From Oscillospiraceae bacterium (GTDB lineage: Bacteria; Bacillota; Clostridia; Oscillospirales; Acutalibacteraceae): a DNA stretch of 63,906 bases. Shown here in pieces: positions 25,800 through 35,171 of the stretch; position 1 is the stretch's first letter; each line of letters starts with the position of its first letter. Made by a program: the position numbers and the translations under genes. The DNA is taken from the NCBI GenBank assembly GCA_031262985.1, contig JAISGQ010000028.1:1-63906 (forward strand), written 5' to 3'. The notes below the pieces were generated by a model. The model did not search any database. It saw only the letters and a list, made by a program, of their open reading frames with translations, and was not told where the DNA came from.

Positions 25800-26741
25800 T
25801 TATATTTTTCTAAATTTCTTATTTAGTGTACCATAAATAACCCTATCATTGCCGGAGAGGTCGGTTTTTACCTCGATATTCTCGAAATTTGCCTTCTCCA
25901 TTATCTCGCACACCTGCCGCGCTTGGTCGAAGCCTATCTCGAAGGCGAGCAGTCCGCCGTCCTTGAGCAGGGGTGTCCACTGCTCTGCAATCGAGCGGTA
26001 GAACACAAGCCCGTCCTCCCCGCCGTCGAGAGCCATGACAGGCTCTTTCTGCACCTCCCATTGAAGGGAGGAGATGTCGCCGCTCCTTATGTAGGGCGGG
26101 TTTGAGACTATCGCGTCGTACATCCCCTCCCCCATCTCAGCGGCAGGAGGAGTTAGTACGTCGGCGCGTAGGGCGGTCACTCTGCCGCCGCCGTGCCTGT
26201 CTATGTTTTGGTTGAGGTAGAAAAACGCCTCCTCGGACAGCTCCGCGCATACAACCTCCGCTGACTTCATGCGGTTGGCGAGGAGCAGACCCACCGCGCC
26301 GCTCCCCGCACACAAATCGAGTATTCGCGGAGACGATACTGCACAGGTAGCCTTCGCCTCACAGGGAGACCCCACCTCACAGGAAGCCCCAGCCCCATTG
26401 GCAGAAGCCCCCGCCGCGCGTAGTTGCTCCTCCGCGCAGTCTACGAGTAGGAGGGTGTCCTCCCGCGCTATGAGTACCCCCTCACCCAAGAGGAGGGGGA
26501 GACCGCCGAAGTCCCATTCTCCCACAACATATTGCAGGGGGGAGGACAGACGGCGGCGGCATAGCTCCATGAACCGCTCCGCCGCGCGTTCGTCAATCTC
26601 CCCGCCGGAAATTACCTGTGTACGCGCATTCCTGCCTACGCACTCCTCGAGCAGACACATAGCATCAAAGACCGGACTTTGCAGTCCGGCCTTAGAAAAC
26701 ATATCTACAGCAGTCTTTAGAATCTCCTTAGCCCTTACCAC
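25800..26741 (-). CDS. prmC: Peptide chain release factor N5-glutamine methyltransferase
   Basis: 313 residues. The N-terminal helical domain (EILKTAVDMFSKAGLQSPVFDAMCLLEECVG) is followed by a Rossmann SAM domain with LDLCAGSGAVGLLLA and the catalytic NPPY motif (SNPPYIRSGD). PrmC methylates the GGQ glutamine of RF1/RF2. An Ala/Gly/Cys-rich insertion (AAGASANGAGASCEV...) precedes the SAM motif. The GTG start at 26741 overlaps the DUF1385 stop by 7 bases. prfA is not in the window. Confidence 0.93.
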   Translation of the reverse strand: MVRAKEILKTAVDMFSKAGLQSPVFDAMCLLEECVGRNARTQVISGGEIDERAAERFMELCRRRLSSPLQYVVGEWDFGGLPLLLGEGVLIAREDTLLLVDCAEEQLRAAGASANGAGASCEVGSPCEAKATCAVSSPRILDLCAGSGAVGLLLANRMKSAEVVCAELSEEAFFYLNQNIDRHGGGRVTALRADVLTPPAAEMGEGMYDAIVSNPPYIRSGDISSLQWEVQKEPVMALDGGEDGLVFYRSIAEQWTPLLKDGGLLAFEIGFDQARQVCEIMEKANFENIEVKTDLSGNDRVIYGTLNKKFRKI

Positions 26742-28120
26742 CGGTCGTCCTCGCCGTTTTCGGGAGCGACCTCGGCAAGCGCGGCGATAGCACACTCAAT
26801 CATGCTGTCGTCAGGCTCTCTCGTGGTCAATCTCTGCATCCACATACCGGGTGCGGAGATGATTCGTGTGAGGAAGTTGTTGTATCTGCCGCACAGTTTG
26901 AGAAGCTCGTAGCCTACGCCCATGATTACGGGGATACAGGCTATTCTGATTATGGCGCGAATCCATGCTTCATCGTATTGGATGAACATACCGACTATTA
27001 CTCCGAGAATGAGCATGATGATGAGGAAGCTTGTGCCGCAACGCGGGTGGAAACGGCTCATACGGCGGACGTTCTCCACCGACAGCTCTGCTCCTCTTTC
27101 GTAGCAGAAGATGGTTTTATGCTCTGCTCCGTGGTAGCTGAACACTCTCTTGATGTCCTTCATCTGCGAGACAAGCGCGATGTAGAGTACGAACACAGTG
27201 ATTTTGAGTACTCCCTCGAACGCGGAGCGTATGAGGTTGGCGTAATCGCTGACAAAAAGCGTATTGTACAAATCAGAGTCGGGAGTATATGTTGTCATGA
27301 GGTCGTGAATCCAGCCGTAAAGCCACGCGGGTACGAAGAAAAACAGGAGTACGGCAAGCGCGATTCCGAGAATCATGGCAATACCCATAGCGAAGTTAAA
27401 GAGCCACTGACCGAACTTGCCAGACTTCTTGGTTTCGTCCTCTTCTTCCTCCTCCATGCCCGCGATTTCGGCGGAGCGGGTGAGAGTTTTCATGCCGCTG
27501 CTCATTGCCTCAAAGAATCCGTATACGCCGCGTACAAAGGGTATCTTGCGAACCTTTTTGTTGGATTTGTCGGGTACTTCCTCTATCTGAATCTCGCCCT
27601 TGCTGTTTCTCACAGCCATGGCAATGCCGTTAGGACCCTTCATCATAACTCCCTCGATGAGTGCCTGTCCGCCGATGGAGGTTATCTTGTTTTCGCCTGC
27701 GCGTCTGTTCTTGTTGATTCGCGCAATCTTAGCCGCTGTGGAGTTGTCCTCCTCGGCAAATGTCTCCTCAGGAGCGGCAACTACAGGCTCTTCCTTCTCG
27801 ATGGCGATTCCTCTCTCGTCGTAATTGCTGTAGTCGATTTCCTCTACCTCGTCGTAGTCAACCCACACCACAGGCTCGGGAAGGTCGTCGTCGGAGGAGG
27901 TTTCCTCCTCAGCGGGAGTTTCCTCAGCAGGAAGTTCCTCTGCGGGAGTTTCCGCTACAGGTGTCTCCTCAGCAGGTGTATCCTCTGCTACTGAAGTTTC
28001 CTCTACTACAGGGGTTTCTTCTGCGGAAACAAATTGCTCCTCCGTTTGGGTGACAGGAGGCACAACAGAAGTTTCATCTGTCTCCTTAATAGTGATGCCG
28101 TCTTTAAGTTCTTCGTTCAT
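26735..28120 (-). CDS. DUF1385 membrane protein with acidic repeat N-terminus
   Basis: 461 residues. Residues about 20-95 are Glu/Pro/Thr/Val repeats (ETPVAE, PAEETPAEE), followed by the DUF1385 domain: SIGGQALIEGVMMKGPNGIAMAVR, several membrane spans, and YHGAEHKTIFCYERG with SRFHPRCGTSFL. The HGAEHK and HPRCGTSF motifs define the family (YqhQ-like), whose role is unknown. In Clostridia it is usually next to prmC, as here. Confidence 0.92.
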   Translation of the reverse strand: MNEELKDGITIKETDETSVVPPVTQTEEQFVSAEETPVVEETSVAEDTPAEETPVAETPAEELPAEETPAEEETSSDDDLPEPVVWVDYDEVEEIDYSNYDERGIAIEKEEPVVAAPEETFAEEDNSTAAKIARINKNRRAGENKITSIGGQALIEGVMMKGPNGIAMAVRNSKGEIQIEEVPDKSNKKVRKIPFVRGVYGFFEAMSSGMKTLTRSAEIAGMEEEEEDETKKSGKFGQWLFNFAMGIAMILGIALAVLLFFFVPAWLYGWIHDLMTTYTPDSDLYNTLFVSDYANLIRSAFEGVLKITVFVLYIALVSQMKDIKRVFSYHGAEHKTIFCYERGAELSVENVRRMSRFHPRCGTSFLIIMLILGVIVGMFIQYDEAWIRAIIRIACIPVIMGVGYELLKLCGRYNNFLTRIISAPGMWMQRLTTREPDDSMIECAIAALAEVAPENGEDDRW

Positions 28121-28231
28121 ACCGTTTCAAAAGTCCTTTCAAAATGTGATGTTTTTTATATTCTTACCGTGAGCCTCGTTTTTATTGCGAAACAGACAGT
28201 AATTTACCGATTTAAATTTGCGCCATTACGC

Positions 28232-29773
28232 CTACTCCGCCTTGGAGTTTGCCGACTGCACCGTGTTTGCGGAGGACGCAATAGGCAGGTTGACCGAAAC
28301 AACAGTGCCTTCGCCCTGCTTGCTTGCTATGTCGATAGTGCCGCCGTGCTTGAGGACTATCTCCTCCGCAACGCCAAGCCCTATGCCGAAGCCGCGTCTT
28401 GTGACATTCGCCTTGTAGAAGCGGCGAGTGACCATCTTGAGGTCCTCCTCCGCGATGCCGCAGCCGTAGTCGCGAACCATGACGCGGATGATATTACCGT
28501 CCGCTTCCGCCGCAACGATGATTTTCCCGCCTTTTTCGCTGTACTTTATGGCGTTATCTATCAGGTTTACAAAAACCTGCCGCAGCCTCTGCCTGTCGCC
28601 CATAATGGGCGGGAGATTCTCAGCCTCGTAGAATTCGAGGATTTTCTCCTCGTGCTGTGCCTTATCGCTGAAGAGATAGACCGACTCGGCGACCTCCGCC
28701 ACTATGTCGAGCTTCTCAAGGCTCATCTTCATGCGTCCGCTCTGCAGGCGGGAGAAGTCGAGTAAGTCCTCCACCAGTACACCCAGCCGTCCTGCCTCTG
28801 AGATGATTACGTCCATGCCTTTTCGGAGCGTTTCGGAGTCCTCCGCGCCTACCATCTTTATGGTTTCTCCCCAGCCTTTTATCGCGGTGAGAGGAGTGCG
28901 AAGCTCGTGGGAGACGGAGGAGATGAAGTCGTTTTTCAGCTTCTCATTAGCGGCGAGTGACTCCGCCATGGCGTTTATGGAGTCAACCAAATCGCCTATT
29001 TCATCGTTGGTGTTCTTTTTGAGGCGTATATCGAAATTGCCCACTGATATGTCGCTCGCCGTTGAGGTGATAGTCTTTATCGGCGCGACAATGGAGCGAA
29101 TGAAGTAGAAACCCGACATGAGTACGAAAATCAGCACCATGAGCGAAAGAACCGACACGAATATGGAAACGTAGAATAACGCGCGGTTTGTCCCCTCCAG
29201 CGAGACGATTACGCGTGCGGCGGCTACGGGAATACCCGAGCGGTTGCTTATCATCTGCGTGACCGCGAGGATGTCCTCCCCCAAGCGGTTTTCGCCGCGG
29301 TAGACGCCCAGCCCGTTTTCACTGCGCCGCGCCTCCTCGTAGTCCTCCATGAGAGGAGGAGTAACGGGGTCGAAGCCCGTGGAGGTGACGACTACAGCTC
29401 CCGTTATATCGATAAACTGGAGTTCCATCTTATCTCTGTTCTCGAAGCTTTCGGCAAAGCCCTGCGCCGCGTTCATGAACTCCGCGCCCTTGCCCTCGAG
29501 AGCGGACGCACCGGCAGTCGCGCTGAAATAAGTCTGAGCGACTGTTGCCCTGCGTATTACAAGCTGCTCTATGTTGCTGTAGTAGTAATTACGCACGAAA
29601 GCCACGGTGAGCACTGCCACAACTGCCAAAATCAGCACTATGAAGGAGAAGAAGTTGCGTATCCACCTCTGTGTGACGTTGCTCTTTTTCGCCATTCTGA
29701 TAAGCGCGTCCGACGAGTGAAGGGAGACGTGGCTATTCGATTTTTTCTCTTTTTTCTGTTTATCGCGTCTCAT
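28232..29773 (-). CDS. Sensor histidine kinase
   Basis: 513 residues. Basic head, first span (about residues 38-58), an extracellular sensor of about 130 residues, second span, HAMP domain (APIKTITSTASDISVGNFDIRL), HisKA with the phospho-acceptor in SSVSHELRTPLTAIKG, and the ATPase domain with NLIDNAIKYS, DYGCGI, GFGIGLGVA. PhoR/ResE/VicK-like. The ATG at 29773 has GAGGTGG upstream. Last gene of a lipoprotein-regulator-kinase run. Confidence 0.93.
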   Translation of the reverse strand: MRRDKQKKEKKSNSHVSLHSSDALIRMAKKSNVTQRWIRNFFSFIVLILAVVAVLTVAFVRNYYYSNIEQLVIRRATVAQTYFSATAGASALEGKGAEFMNAAQGFAESFENRDKMELQFIDITGAVVVTSTGFDPVTPPLMEDYEEARRSENGLGVYRGENRLGEDILAVTQMISNRSGIPVAAARVIVSLEGTNRALFYVSIFVSVLSLMVLIFVLMSGFYFIRSIVAPIKTITSTASDISVGNFDIRLKKNTNDEIGDLVDSINAMAESLAANEKLKNDFISSVSHELRTPLTAIKGWGETIKMVGAEDSETLRKGMDVIISEAGRLGVLVEDLLDFSRLQSGRMKMSLEKLDIVAEVAESVYLFSDKAQHEEKILEFYEAENLPPIMGDRQRLRQVFVNLIDNAIKYSEKGGKIIVAAEADGNIIRVMVRDYGCGIAEEDLKMVTRRFYKANVTRRGFGIGLGVAEEIVLKHGGTIDIASKQGEGTVVSVNLPIASSANTVQSANSKAE

Positions 29774-29791
29774 TTTCCACCTCAATCGCGT

Positions 29792-29965
29792 TTCAGTTGA
29801 CAGTTGACAGATGATAGTTGACAGTTAATGAGCGGCGGAGAGTAGTCTATAGTCTACTATTCGCCTGTGCAGTGGTTTAGCCCTCAGCAAACACTGAGAA
29901 GGTGCAATCAGCCATGATTTTATAATGATGCGGAAGCTAACTTGACACCTTAACTGTCAACTGAA
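29792..29965. repeat. TTGACAG-array segment with inverted ends
   Basis: Tandem TTGACAG words at 29792-29827 and an inverted 15-base partner (TAACTGTCAACTGAA) at 29951-29965 enclose 123 bases without a gene, in the gap between the response regulator and kinase genes. It is related to the 7124-7346 element. It may lower readthrough into the kinase gene. Confidence 0.6.
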
Positions 29966-29990
29966 TTTCGCCGCTTGCGGCGAAATTCAG
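29961..29990 (-). repeat. Perfect 14-bp hairpin spanning the response regulator stop codon
   Basis: Arms CTGAATTTCGCCGC and GCGGCGAAATTCAG with a 2-base loop. The last bases of the regulator gene, including its TGA, form one arm, as if the gene end had been copied back in inverted form. A similar hairpin covers the stop codon at 53749. No T tract. Confidence 0.8.
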
Positions 29991-30688
29991 TCCTCCCACT
30001 TGTACCCAAGTCCCCACACTGTGACAATGTGCTTCGGATTAGACGGCTCGTCCTCGATTTTCATTCGCAGACGGCGGATGTTGACATCCACAATCTTGTC
30101 CTCCCCGTAGTAGTCCGTACCCCACACGCGGTCGAGAATCTGCATCCTCCCCAACGCCGCGCCGGGGTTGGAGAAGAAATGCTCCATAATCTGGAACTCC
30201 ACCTGAGTAAGCTCGATAGGCTCGCCGTTTTTCATCAGCACACGATTCCTCAGATTGAGGGTGAAGTTGCCGGAGACAAGCTCCTCGTTGAAATTGTTTT
30301 TTGAGCGAACGGCGTCGAGAGCCACGCGGCGGTAGAGCGCGTCCACACGCGCCACTAACTCGCTCGGGCTGAACGGCTTTGTTACGTAGTCGTCCGCACC
30401 CTTCATAAGTCCGCTGATTTTGTCCATCTCCTGCGCCTTTGCGGTGAGCATAATAATGCCTATATTGCTGTTGTCCTTGCGAATTTCGGCGCAAACTCCC
30501 ATTCCGTCAAGTCCCGGCATCATTATGTCGAGGAGTGCCAAATCGAACGGCTCCTCGGCGGCACGGTACAGCTCCAACGCCTTCACGCCGTCCTCCGCCT
30601 CTGTGACCTCGTAGCCGGCGCGGCGCAAGTTTATGACGACAAACTCTCTTATGGAGTCCTCATCCTCCGCGACAAGAATCTTCTTCAT
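29987..30688 (-). CDS. OmpR/PhoB-family response regulator
   Basis: 233 residues. Receiver domain with acidic pocket (ILVAEDEDS), phospho-acceptor Asp in LALLDIMMPGLDG, Thr/Lys switch (MLTAKAQ, VTKPFSPSEL), then a winged-helix DNA-binding domain (ELTQVEFQIMEHFFSNPGAALGRMQILDRVWG, VDVNIRRLRMKIE, TVWGLGYKWED). It pairs with the downstream kinase despite the 213-base gap between them. Confidence 0.95.
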   Translation of the reverse strand: MKKILVAEDEDSIREFVVINLRRAGYEVTEAEDGVKALELYRAAEEPFDLALLDIMMPGLDGMGVCAEIRKDNSNIGIIMLTAKAQEMDKISGLMKGADDYVTKPFSPSELVARVDALYRRVALDAVRSKNNFNEELVSGNFTLNLRNRVLMKNGEPIELTQVEFQIMEHFFSNPGAALGRMQILDRVWGTDYYGEDKIVDVNIRRLRMKIEDEPSNPKHIVTVWGLGYKWED

Positions 30689-30719
30689 TTTAATTCACCT
30701 CTCTGTCACTTTTGCAGTA

Positions 30720-32105
30720 TTACATCTCGGCAAAGCAGAGCTTTAACCTCGACGGGGTTATATCCAAAGAAGGGTTTTTCTTTGTGATAAAAGCGGTATA
30801 AACAAAATTTCTGTTTTCCGACAGAATCATATATCCCGAGGAGGAGAGGAGCGTGGAGTTCTTGCTGTCAAAAACCGCTATTCTGAATAGCTCGTCCCCG
30901 AAAACGTTCTTTCCATCGCTGTTCGCCGACACCTCGTGGAAATACATTATTTTGGTTTTCTGGTCGTATTTTACCGTGACCTTCCCCCTCCACTCGTTGG
31001 GGAGAATGAACATATAGCCGTCAGGCTCGTTGAGTATCGTGCTGACACTCGCCTCCTTGGAGATTTCACCCGCAGTGGAGTCGAAAACGTGCCACGCGGT
31101 AAGGCTGGTCACTCTGCTGCTTGTGTCCTCGTAGCCGGGCAGTGTCTCGGAGAAGGGAATTTCCACTATGTCGTCGGAGTTTATATCCCTGCACAGAATC
31201 AGACTGCTGCGTTCGGTGGAGACATATACTCCGTTTGCAGGCTGGTTTAGGGGAGTATACACATTGCCTGTATTTTTGTCGAGAGTGATAATTTCGGTAA
31301 TCATCACATCTGAGCTGAGGTAGCCGTCAAGGAAGACAGCACTCCTCCCCACGCTTATGTAGCCGGAGCATATCTGAGCGTATCTCGTAACGCCTGAGTT
31401 AAGCTCGCATCCGCCTGACTTTTGGAAAAATGATGTGCCCGTCTCCTCCGTGTAGAGCTTTAGTATCGAGCAGTACGCCTGTATCTCCGCAGGATTGAGA
31501 ATGACGGTGCATATTTCGGCGTTTCCGTCGCCTTCAATATCGACAAGGGAGTATTCGGTGTAGTTCGAGAGCGACACCCTGTCCTTCTCCGTGAGCGAAT
31601 CGTCTATGTTTATCGGGGATAGAACGCCCGACAGGAAATCGTAAATGGAGAGGATTTTGTTGCCCGTTCCCACGTTCCAGCCGACTACTATCTGATTGCC
31701 CGCCTGCGAGGCGTTGATACGGCAGAAGTCCACCCTGTCAACGTCGTTGCCCTCGCCGATTACCGTGCCGGCAACGCTCCACCTGCCGTTTGCCTTCGAG
31801 AGTACGGCAAGCGTGATATTCGGACTGTCGGCGACCTCGCGGAAGAATACCACCGCCTCGTCTATTCCGTCTGCGTCTATGTCGTGCATAGTGATAGCCG
31901 CGCGGTGTTCCCCGCGTTTGGGATAGCACAGGAGCGGCTGTTTGCCCAATTTATCGAAAATCGCCTGCTGAATACTCTGCTCCTCACTCGAGGGGTTGGG
32001 CGGGCGCAGGAGGGAGTCTGTGCCGGGGAGCTGCACCGAGCAGCCCGAAAGACCGCACAGAAGGAGGAACACGGCAAGTAGAACGGATATTTTTTTGATA
32101 AGCAC
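30720..32105 (-). CDS. Lipoprotein with FG-GAP-like repeats
   Basis: 461 residues, GTG start with GGAGGAG upstream. The signal peptide ends in a lipobox (LCGLSGC), so it is surface-anchored. Repeated Asp-rich calcium-loop-like words (HDIDADGIDEAVVFF, VDIEGDGNAEICTVI, RDINSDDIVEIPF) suggest a beta-propeller of FG-GAP type. It is the first gene of a run with a response regulator and kinase, so it may feed a surface signal to the kinase; that is inference. Specific ligand unknown. Confidence 0.75.
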   Translation of the reverse strand: MLIKKISVLLAVFLLLCGLSGCSVQLPGTDSLLRPPNPSSEEQSIQQAIFDKLGKQPLLCYPKRGEHRAAITMHDIDADGIDEAVVFFREVADSPNITLAVLSKANGRWSVAGTVIGEGNDVDRVDFCRINASQAGNQIVVGWNVGTGNKILSIYDFLSGVLSPINIDDSLTEKDRVSLSNYTEYSLVDIEGDGNAEICTVILNPAEIQAYCSILKLYTEETGTSFFQKSGGCELNSGVTRYAQICSGYISVGRSAVFLDGYLSSDVMITEIITLDKNTGNVYTPLNQPANGVYVSTERSSLILCRDINSDDIVEIPFSETLPGYEDTSSRVTSLTAWHVFDSTAGEISKEASVSTILNEPDGYMFILPNEWRGKVTVKYDQKTKIMYFHEVSANSDGKNVFGDELFRIAVFDSKNSTLLSSSGYMILSENRNFVYTAFITKKNPSLDITPSRLKLCFAEM

Positions 32106-32146
32106 TATGTCTACTCCTCCTCCCTGATTTATCGATAATTTTACTA

Positions 32147-32302
32147 TTGCCTCAGCGACTAAACCTTGCCTAATTATGACCCGGGATTTTTGCTGCCTTG
32201 CGAGGCAGAGGACGCCGCTTTACTGACGCAAAGCAAGGAAGATAACAATGCAAGGCGGTAAAAAGACCGATTGGAAAAGGCGATGTTTAGTTGTCTGAGC
32301 AA
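32147..32302. repeat. 156-bp segment with imperfect 24-bp inverted ends
   Basis: The ends 32147-32170 (TTGCCTCAGCGACTAAACC..) and 32279-32302 (..GGTTTAG-like complement, GATGTTTAGTTGTCTGAGCAA) pair over about 24 bases with several mismatches. Inside is a CTGCCTTGCGAGGCAG hairpin. No frame of note. It accounts for most of the gene-free stretch 32106-32456; the remainder is AT-rich with no signal I can name. Confidence 0.5.
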
Positions 32303-32456
32303 TATATTTCAGCCGCCGATAGGACAGCTTGAATTTGCACCATTATAACATATTCGGCAGTCGAAATATATAACAATCGTGCAATATTTATAATAATTTC
32401 AATATTTTTCGGTGCAATATTTCGCAAAGTTAAAAATTAATATCCGAATATAAAAA

Positions 32457-32492
32457 CGTCTGAGAGTGAAATTTCAGTTCCACTCTCAGACG
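32457..32492 (-). terminator. Terminator of the DUF378 gene
   Basis: 15-bp stem CGTCTGAGAGTG.. / ..CACTCTCAGACG followed on the minus strand by TTTTTAT. It lies 37 bases after the DUF378 stop. Confidence 0.85.
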
Positions 32493-32528
32493 ATTTCTTC
32501 ATGCCAATGCTATTGCAATGACTTATGA

Positions 32529-32744
32529 TTAGCTGTCCGCGCGTTCGACAATCTCGTCGCGTTCTCTGAACAGAAGGGAAATACACCAAAGACCTGCGAG
32601 TGCGACTAACGAGAAAACTATTCTGCTGATTGTCGCTGTCTGACCTCCGAATAACCAACTGATGAAGTCAAACCTGAACAAACCTATCGAACCCCAGTTC
32701 AAAGAACCGAGTATTACCAGAATAAGAGCAATTCTATCGAGCAT
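32529..32744 (-). CDS. DUF378 small membrane protein
   Basis: 71 residues with two membrane spans. The opening MLDRIALILVILGSLNWGSIG and the F..DFISWLFGG turn are the DUF378 signature. Charged C-terminal tail. Function unknown. ATG at 32744 is chosen because AAGGAG lies 8 bases upstream. Confidence 0.9.
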   Translation of the reverse strand: MLDRIALILVILGSLNWGSIGLFRFDFISWLFGGQTATISRIVFSLVALAGLWCISLLFRERDEIVERADS

Positions 32745-33029
32745 TTTTTTCAACTCCTTACACAAATACGGCTATATGAAATTTCGGTGCTTTTGTAAGC
32801 TGAACCTATAGTCAAGCTGCTGTTTAACACTAATCTTATTCTAAAAACAGTTTAAATTATCGCACTTTTACATAATATAAGTTTTTTGCTTCATCAAAAA
32901 GTTCTTATAAAAAGATTAATCTTCAGACGACCATATTTACAGCCGCAAGGATATTTTACTCATTTCGCTCTGATTAATTCATGCTGTTATAAATTGGAAT
33001 TTAAACGCGGAGCAGTATTAAAAACGACG

Positions 33030-33070
33030 AAAATCCGCACGGCAAACAAATTTTGCTGTGCGGATTTTTT
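33030..33070 (-). terminator. Terminator of the V-ATPase operon
   Basis: Near-perfect stem AAAATCCGCACGGCAAA / TTTGCTGTGCGGATTTT with T and A tracts on both sides, 36 bases after the subunit D stop. It could work in both directions. The rest of 32745-33029 is AT-rich with no gene. Confidence 0.88.
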
Positions 33071-33105
33071 GTATTTTACACGGTATTGCCCATAATCGTC
33101 CATGC

Positions 33106-33714
33106 TTAATCAAAATTTTTCTTAATAACCTTGAGCCGTCCGAACTCCTCACGCTCTCTCTCGTCGAGTGTTTCGGAGATAAGCTTCACAGTCGCCACAT
33201 ATTGAGGGATGATGATGTTTTTCAGCGCGTTCGCCCTCTTCTGCGTGCGTTTGATTGCGTCCGCAAGTCGGTAGACGGAGTTCTCCACCTCCGCCAGCTC
33301 AGCTGTCAGCTGTTTGACCACCCTGAATTTGAAGAAAGCCTTATCGAGAAGGGAGGTGGAGGTGTGCAGTCCGAACGGAATCTGCACAGGAGACTCCGCG
33401 AGCGTTACTGCGGGAAGCTCCACGCCCATGACGGAGCGGAAATTGATGGAAAGCCCGTCGTCTATATGCACCGTTTCGGCGAAGGAGTCACAGCTGCCTA
33501 CCGTGATATTCGCGGCTTGGAGTGCGCGGTATGCCTGCGCGTAGGTTTCGTCGATCTCTGTTTGGATTTTCGCGGCTTTATCTATATGCGCCATCATTTC
33601 GCGGACGAGTATATTCCTCTTTCGGTCGAGAAGGTCGTATCCTACACTCGCAAAGTCAAGCGATTTTTTTGTGGTAATGAGGTTTCCCTTGGTTGGGATT
33701 ATATTGTTTGCCAT
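33106..33714 (-). CDS. ntpD: V-type ATP synthase subunit D
   Basis: 202-residue coiled-coil central stalk subunit. It starts MANNIIPTKGNLITTKKSL and is helical at both ends, with the family segment ALKNIIIPQYVATVKLISETLDEREREEFGRLKVIKK at the C-terminus. The ATG at 33714 has GAGGTG upstream; an earlier ATG two codons upstream is less well spaced. Last gene of the operon. Confidence 0.92.
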   Translation of the reverse strand: MANNIIPTKGNLITTKKSLDFASVGYDLLDRKRNILVREMMAHIDKAAKIQTEIDETYAQAYRALQAANITVGSCDSFAETVHIDDGLSINFRSVMGVELPAVTLAESPVQIPFGLHTSTSLLDKAFFKFRVVKQLTAELAEVENSVYRLADAIKRTQKRANALKNIIIPQYVATVKLISETLDEREREEFGRLKVIKKNFD

Positions 33715-33731
33715 CGACATTCACCTCGATG

Positions 33732-35120
33732 TTAATTTTCCGCTGTGTCCTCGCTGTAGTACTTCGCCAGCATATCGTTGTCCACGCGGTCAAGCTCCGA
33801 TTTCGGCAGGGAGGAGAGCAGCTTCCATCCGAGCGACAGGCTCTGCTCCAGCGTCCTGTTCTCATTGAAGCCCTGCTTGACAAACTCGTTCTCAAACCGC
33901 TTTCCGAACTCCAGAAGCTTCTTGTCGGAGGAGGAAAGCTCCTCCTCACCGATAACCGAGGCGAGTGAGCGAACGTCCTGCACCTTCGCGTAGCTCGCGA
34001 AAAGCTGATTGGACAGCGCGGAGTGGTCCTCCCGCGTGTAGCCCGCGCCGATACCGTCCTTCATGAGACGGCTGAGCGAAGGGAGTACCGAAACAGGCGG
34101 ATAAATGCCCGATGAGTCGAGTGTGCGGTCGAGAACAATCTGCCCCTCCGTGATGTAGCCCGTGAGGTCGGGAACGGGGTGCGTGATGTCGTCATTCGGC
34201 ATAGTCAGTATCGGAATCTGTGTGACCGAGCCGCCGCTCCCCTTTATCATGCCCGCACGCTCATAGAGAGAGGCGAGGTCGGAGTAGAGGTAGCCGGGGA
34301 AGCCCTTTCTCCCCGGAATCTCCCCGTTCGAGGAGGAGAACTCGCGGCACGCCTCTGCGTATGCCGTCATGTCGGTCATGATGACAAGCACGTGCATATT
34401 ATGCTTAAACGCCAGATATTCCGCCGCCGTAAGCGCACAGCGAGGAGTTAGAATACGCTCTATAATCGGGTCGTTTGCGAGATTTATGAACATTACGACC
34501 TTCTCCAAAACTCCCGACTCCTCGAAGGAGCGGCGGAAGTAGTCGGCGATGTCGTTCTTTACGCCCATTGCCGCGAACACTACGCAGAAATTCGCCTCCT
34601 CGGAGTCGGTGATGTTCGCCTGACGCACTATCTGAACGGCAAGTTCGTTGTGCTTCATGCCCGAGCCTGAGAAGATGGGAAGCTTCTGTCCTCTTATCAG
34701 CGTTATGAGCGTATCAATGGAGGACACACCCGTGCTTATATAGTTTTTCGGGTACACTCTCGAAACGGGGTTTATGGGAGTGCCGTTGATGTTGTTTTTC
34801 TCCGTTGGGTAGATTTTGCCGAGAGCGTCAATCGGCTCTCCTACGCCGTTGAACACCCTGCCGAGTATCTCGGGGGCGAGTGACAGCTCCATCGGCTTGC
34901 CCTTGAGTACCGTCCTTGTGTTGACAAGGGAGATACCCTTCGTTCCCTCGAACACCTGAATGACAGCGCGGTCTCCCTCAAGTCTTATGATTCTTCCGCT
35001 TCTCTTTGTCCCGTTGTCGAGGCGTATCTCCACCATTTCCTCAAATGACGGACACTCCACCTCGTCGAGTACAATCAGAGAGCCTTGTATTTCCTTAACG
35101 CCGATATATTCAAAAATCAC
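33732..35120 (-). CDS. ntpB: V-type ATP synthase subunit B
   Basis: About 462 residues, the regulatory non-catalytic subunit of the V1 head. It has the family segments [47 protein letters not shown] in place of a functional P-loop, and [16 protein letters not shown]. The GTG at 35120 ([10 protein letters not shown]) matches the family start and has AAAGGA at a better distance than the ATG at 35132. Confidence 0.95.
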   Translation of the reverse strand: MIFEYIGVKEIQGSLIVLDEVECPSFEEMVEIRLDNGTKRSGRIIRLEGDRAVIQVFEGTKGISLVNTRTVLKGKPMELSLAPEILGRVFNGVGEPIDALGKIYPTEKNNINGTPINPVSRVYPKNYISTGVSSIDTLITLIRGQKLPIFSGSGMKHNELAVQIVRQANITDSEEANFCVVFAAMGVKNDIADYFRRSFEESGVLEKVVMFINLANDPIIERILTPRCALTAAEYLAFKHNMHVLVIMTDMTAYAEACREFSSSNGEIPGRKGFPGYLYSDLASLYERAGMIKGSGGSVTQIPILTMPNDDITHPVPDLTGYITEGQIVLDRTLDSSGIYPPVSVLPSLSRLMKDGIGAGYTREDHSALSNQLFASYAKVQDVRSLASVIGEEELSSSDKKLLEFGKRFENEFVKQGFNENRTLEQSLSLGWKLLSSLPKSELDRVDNDMLAKYYSEDTAEN

Positions 35121-35171
35121 TGTAGTGACCATCCTTTCGTGCGGGGAGTGCAGATGCCGTAATCATACGCC

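Noticed and set aside
26978-27994. 338-codon plus-strand frame
   Set aside because: Antisense to the DUF1385 gene; no start signal or domain.
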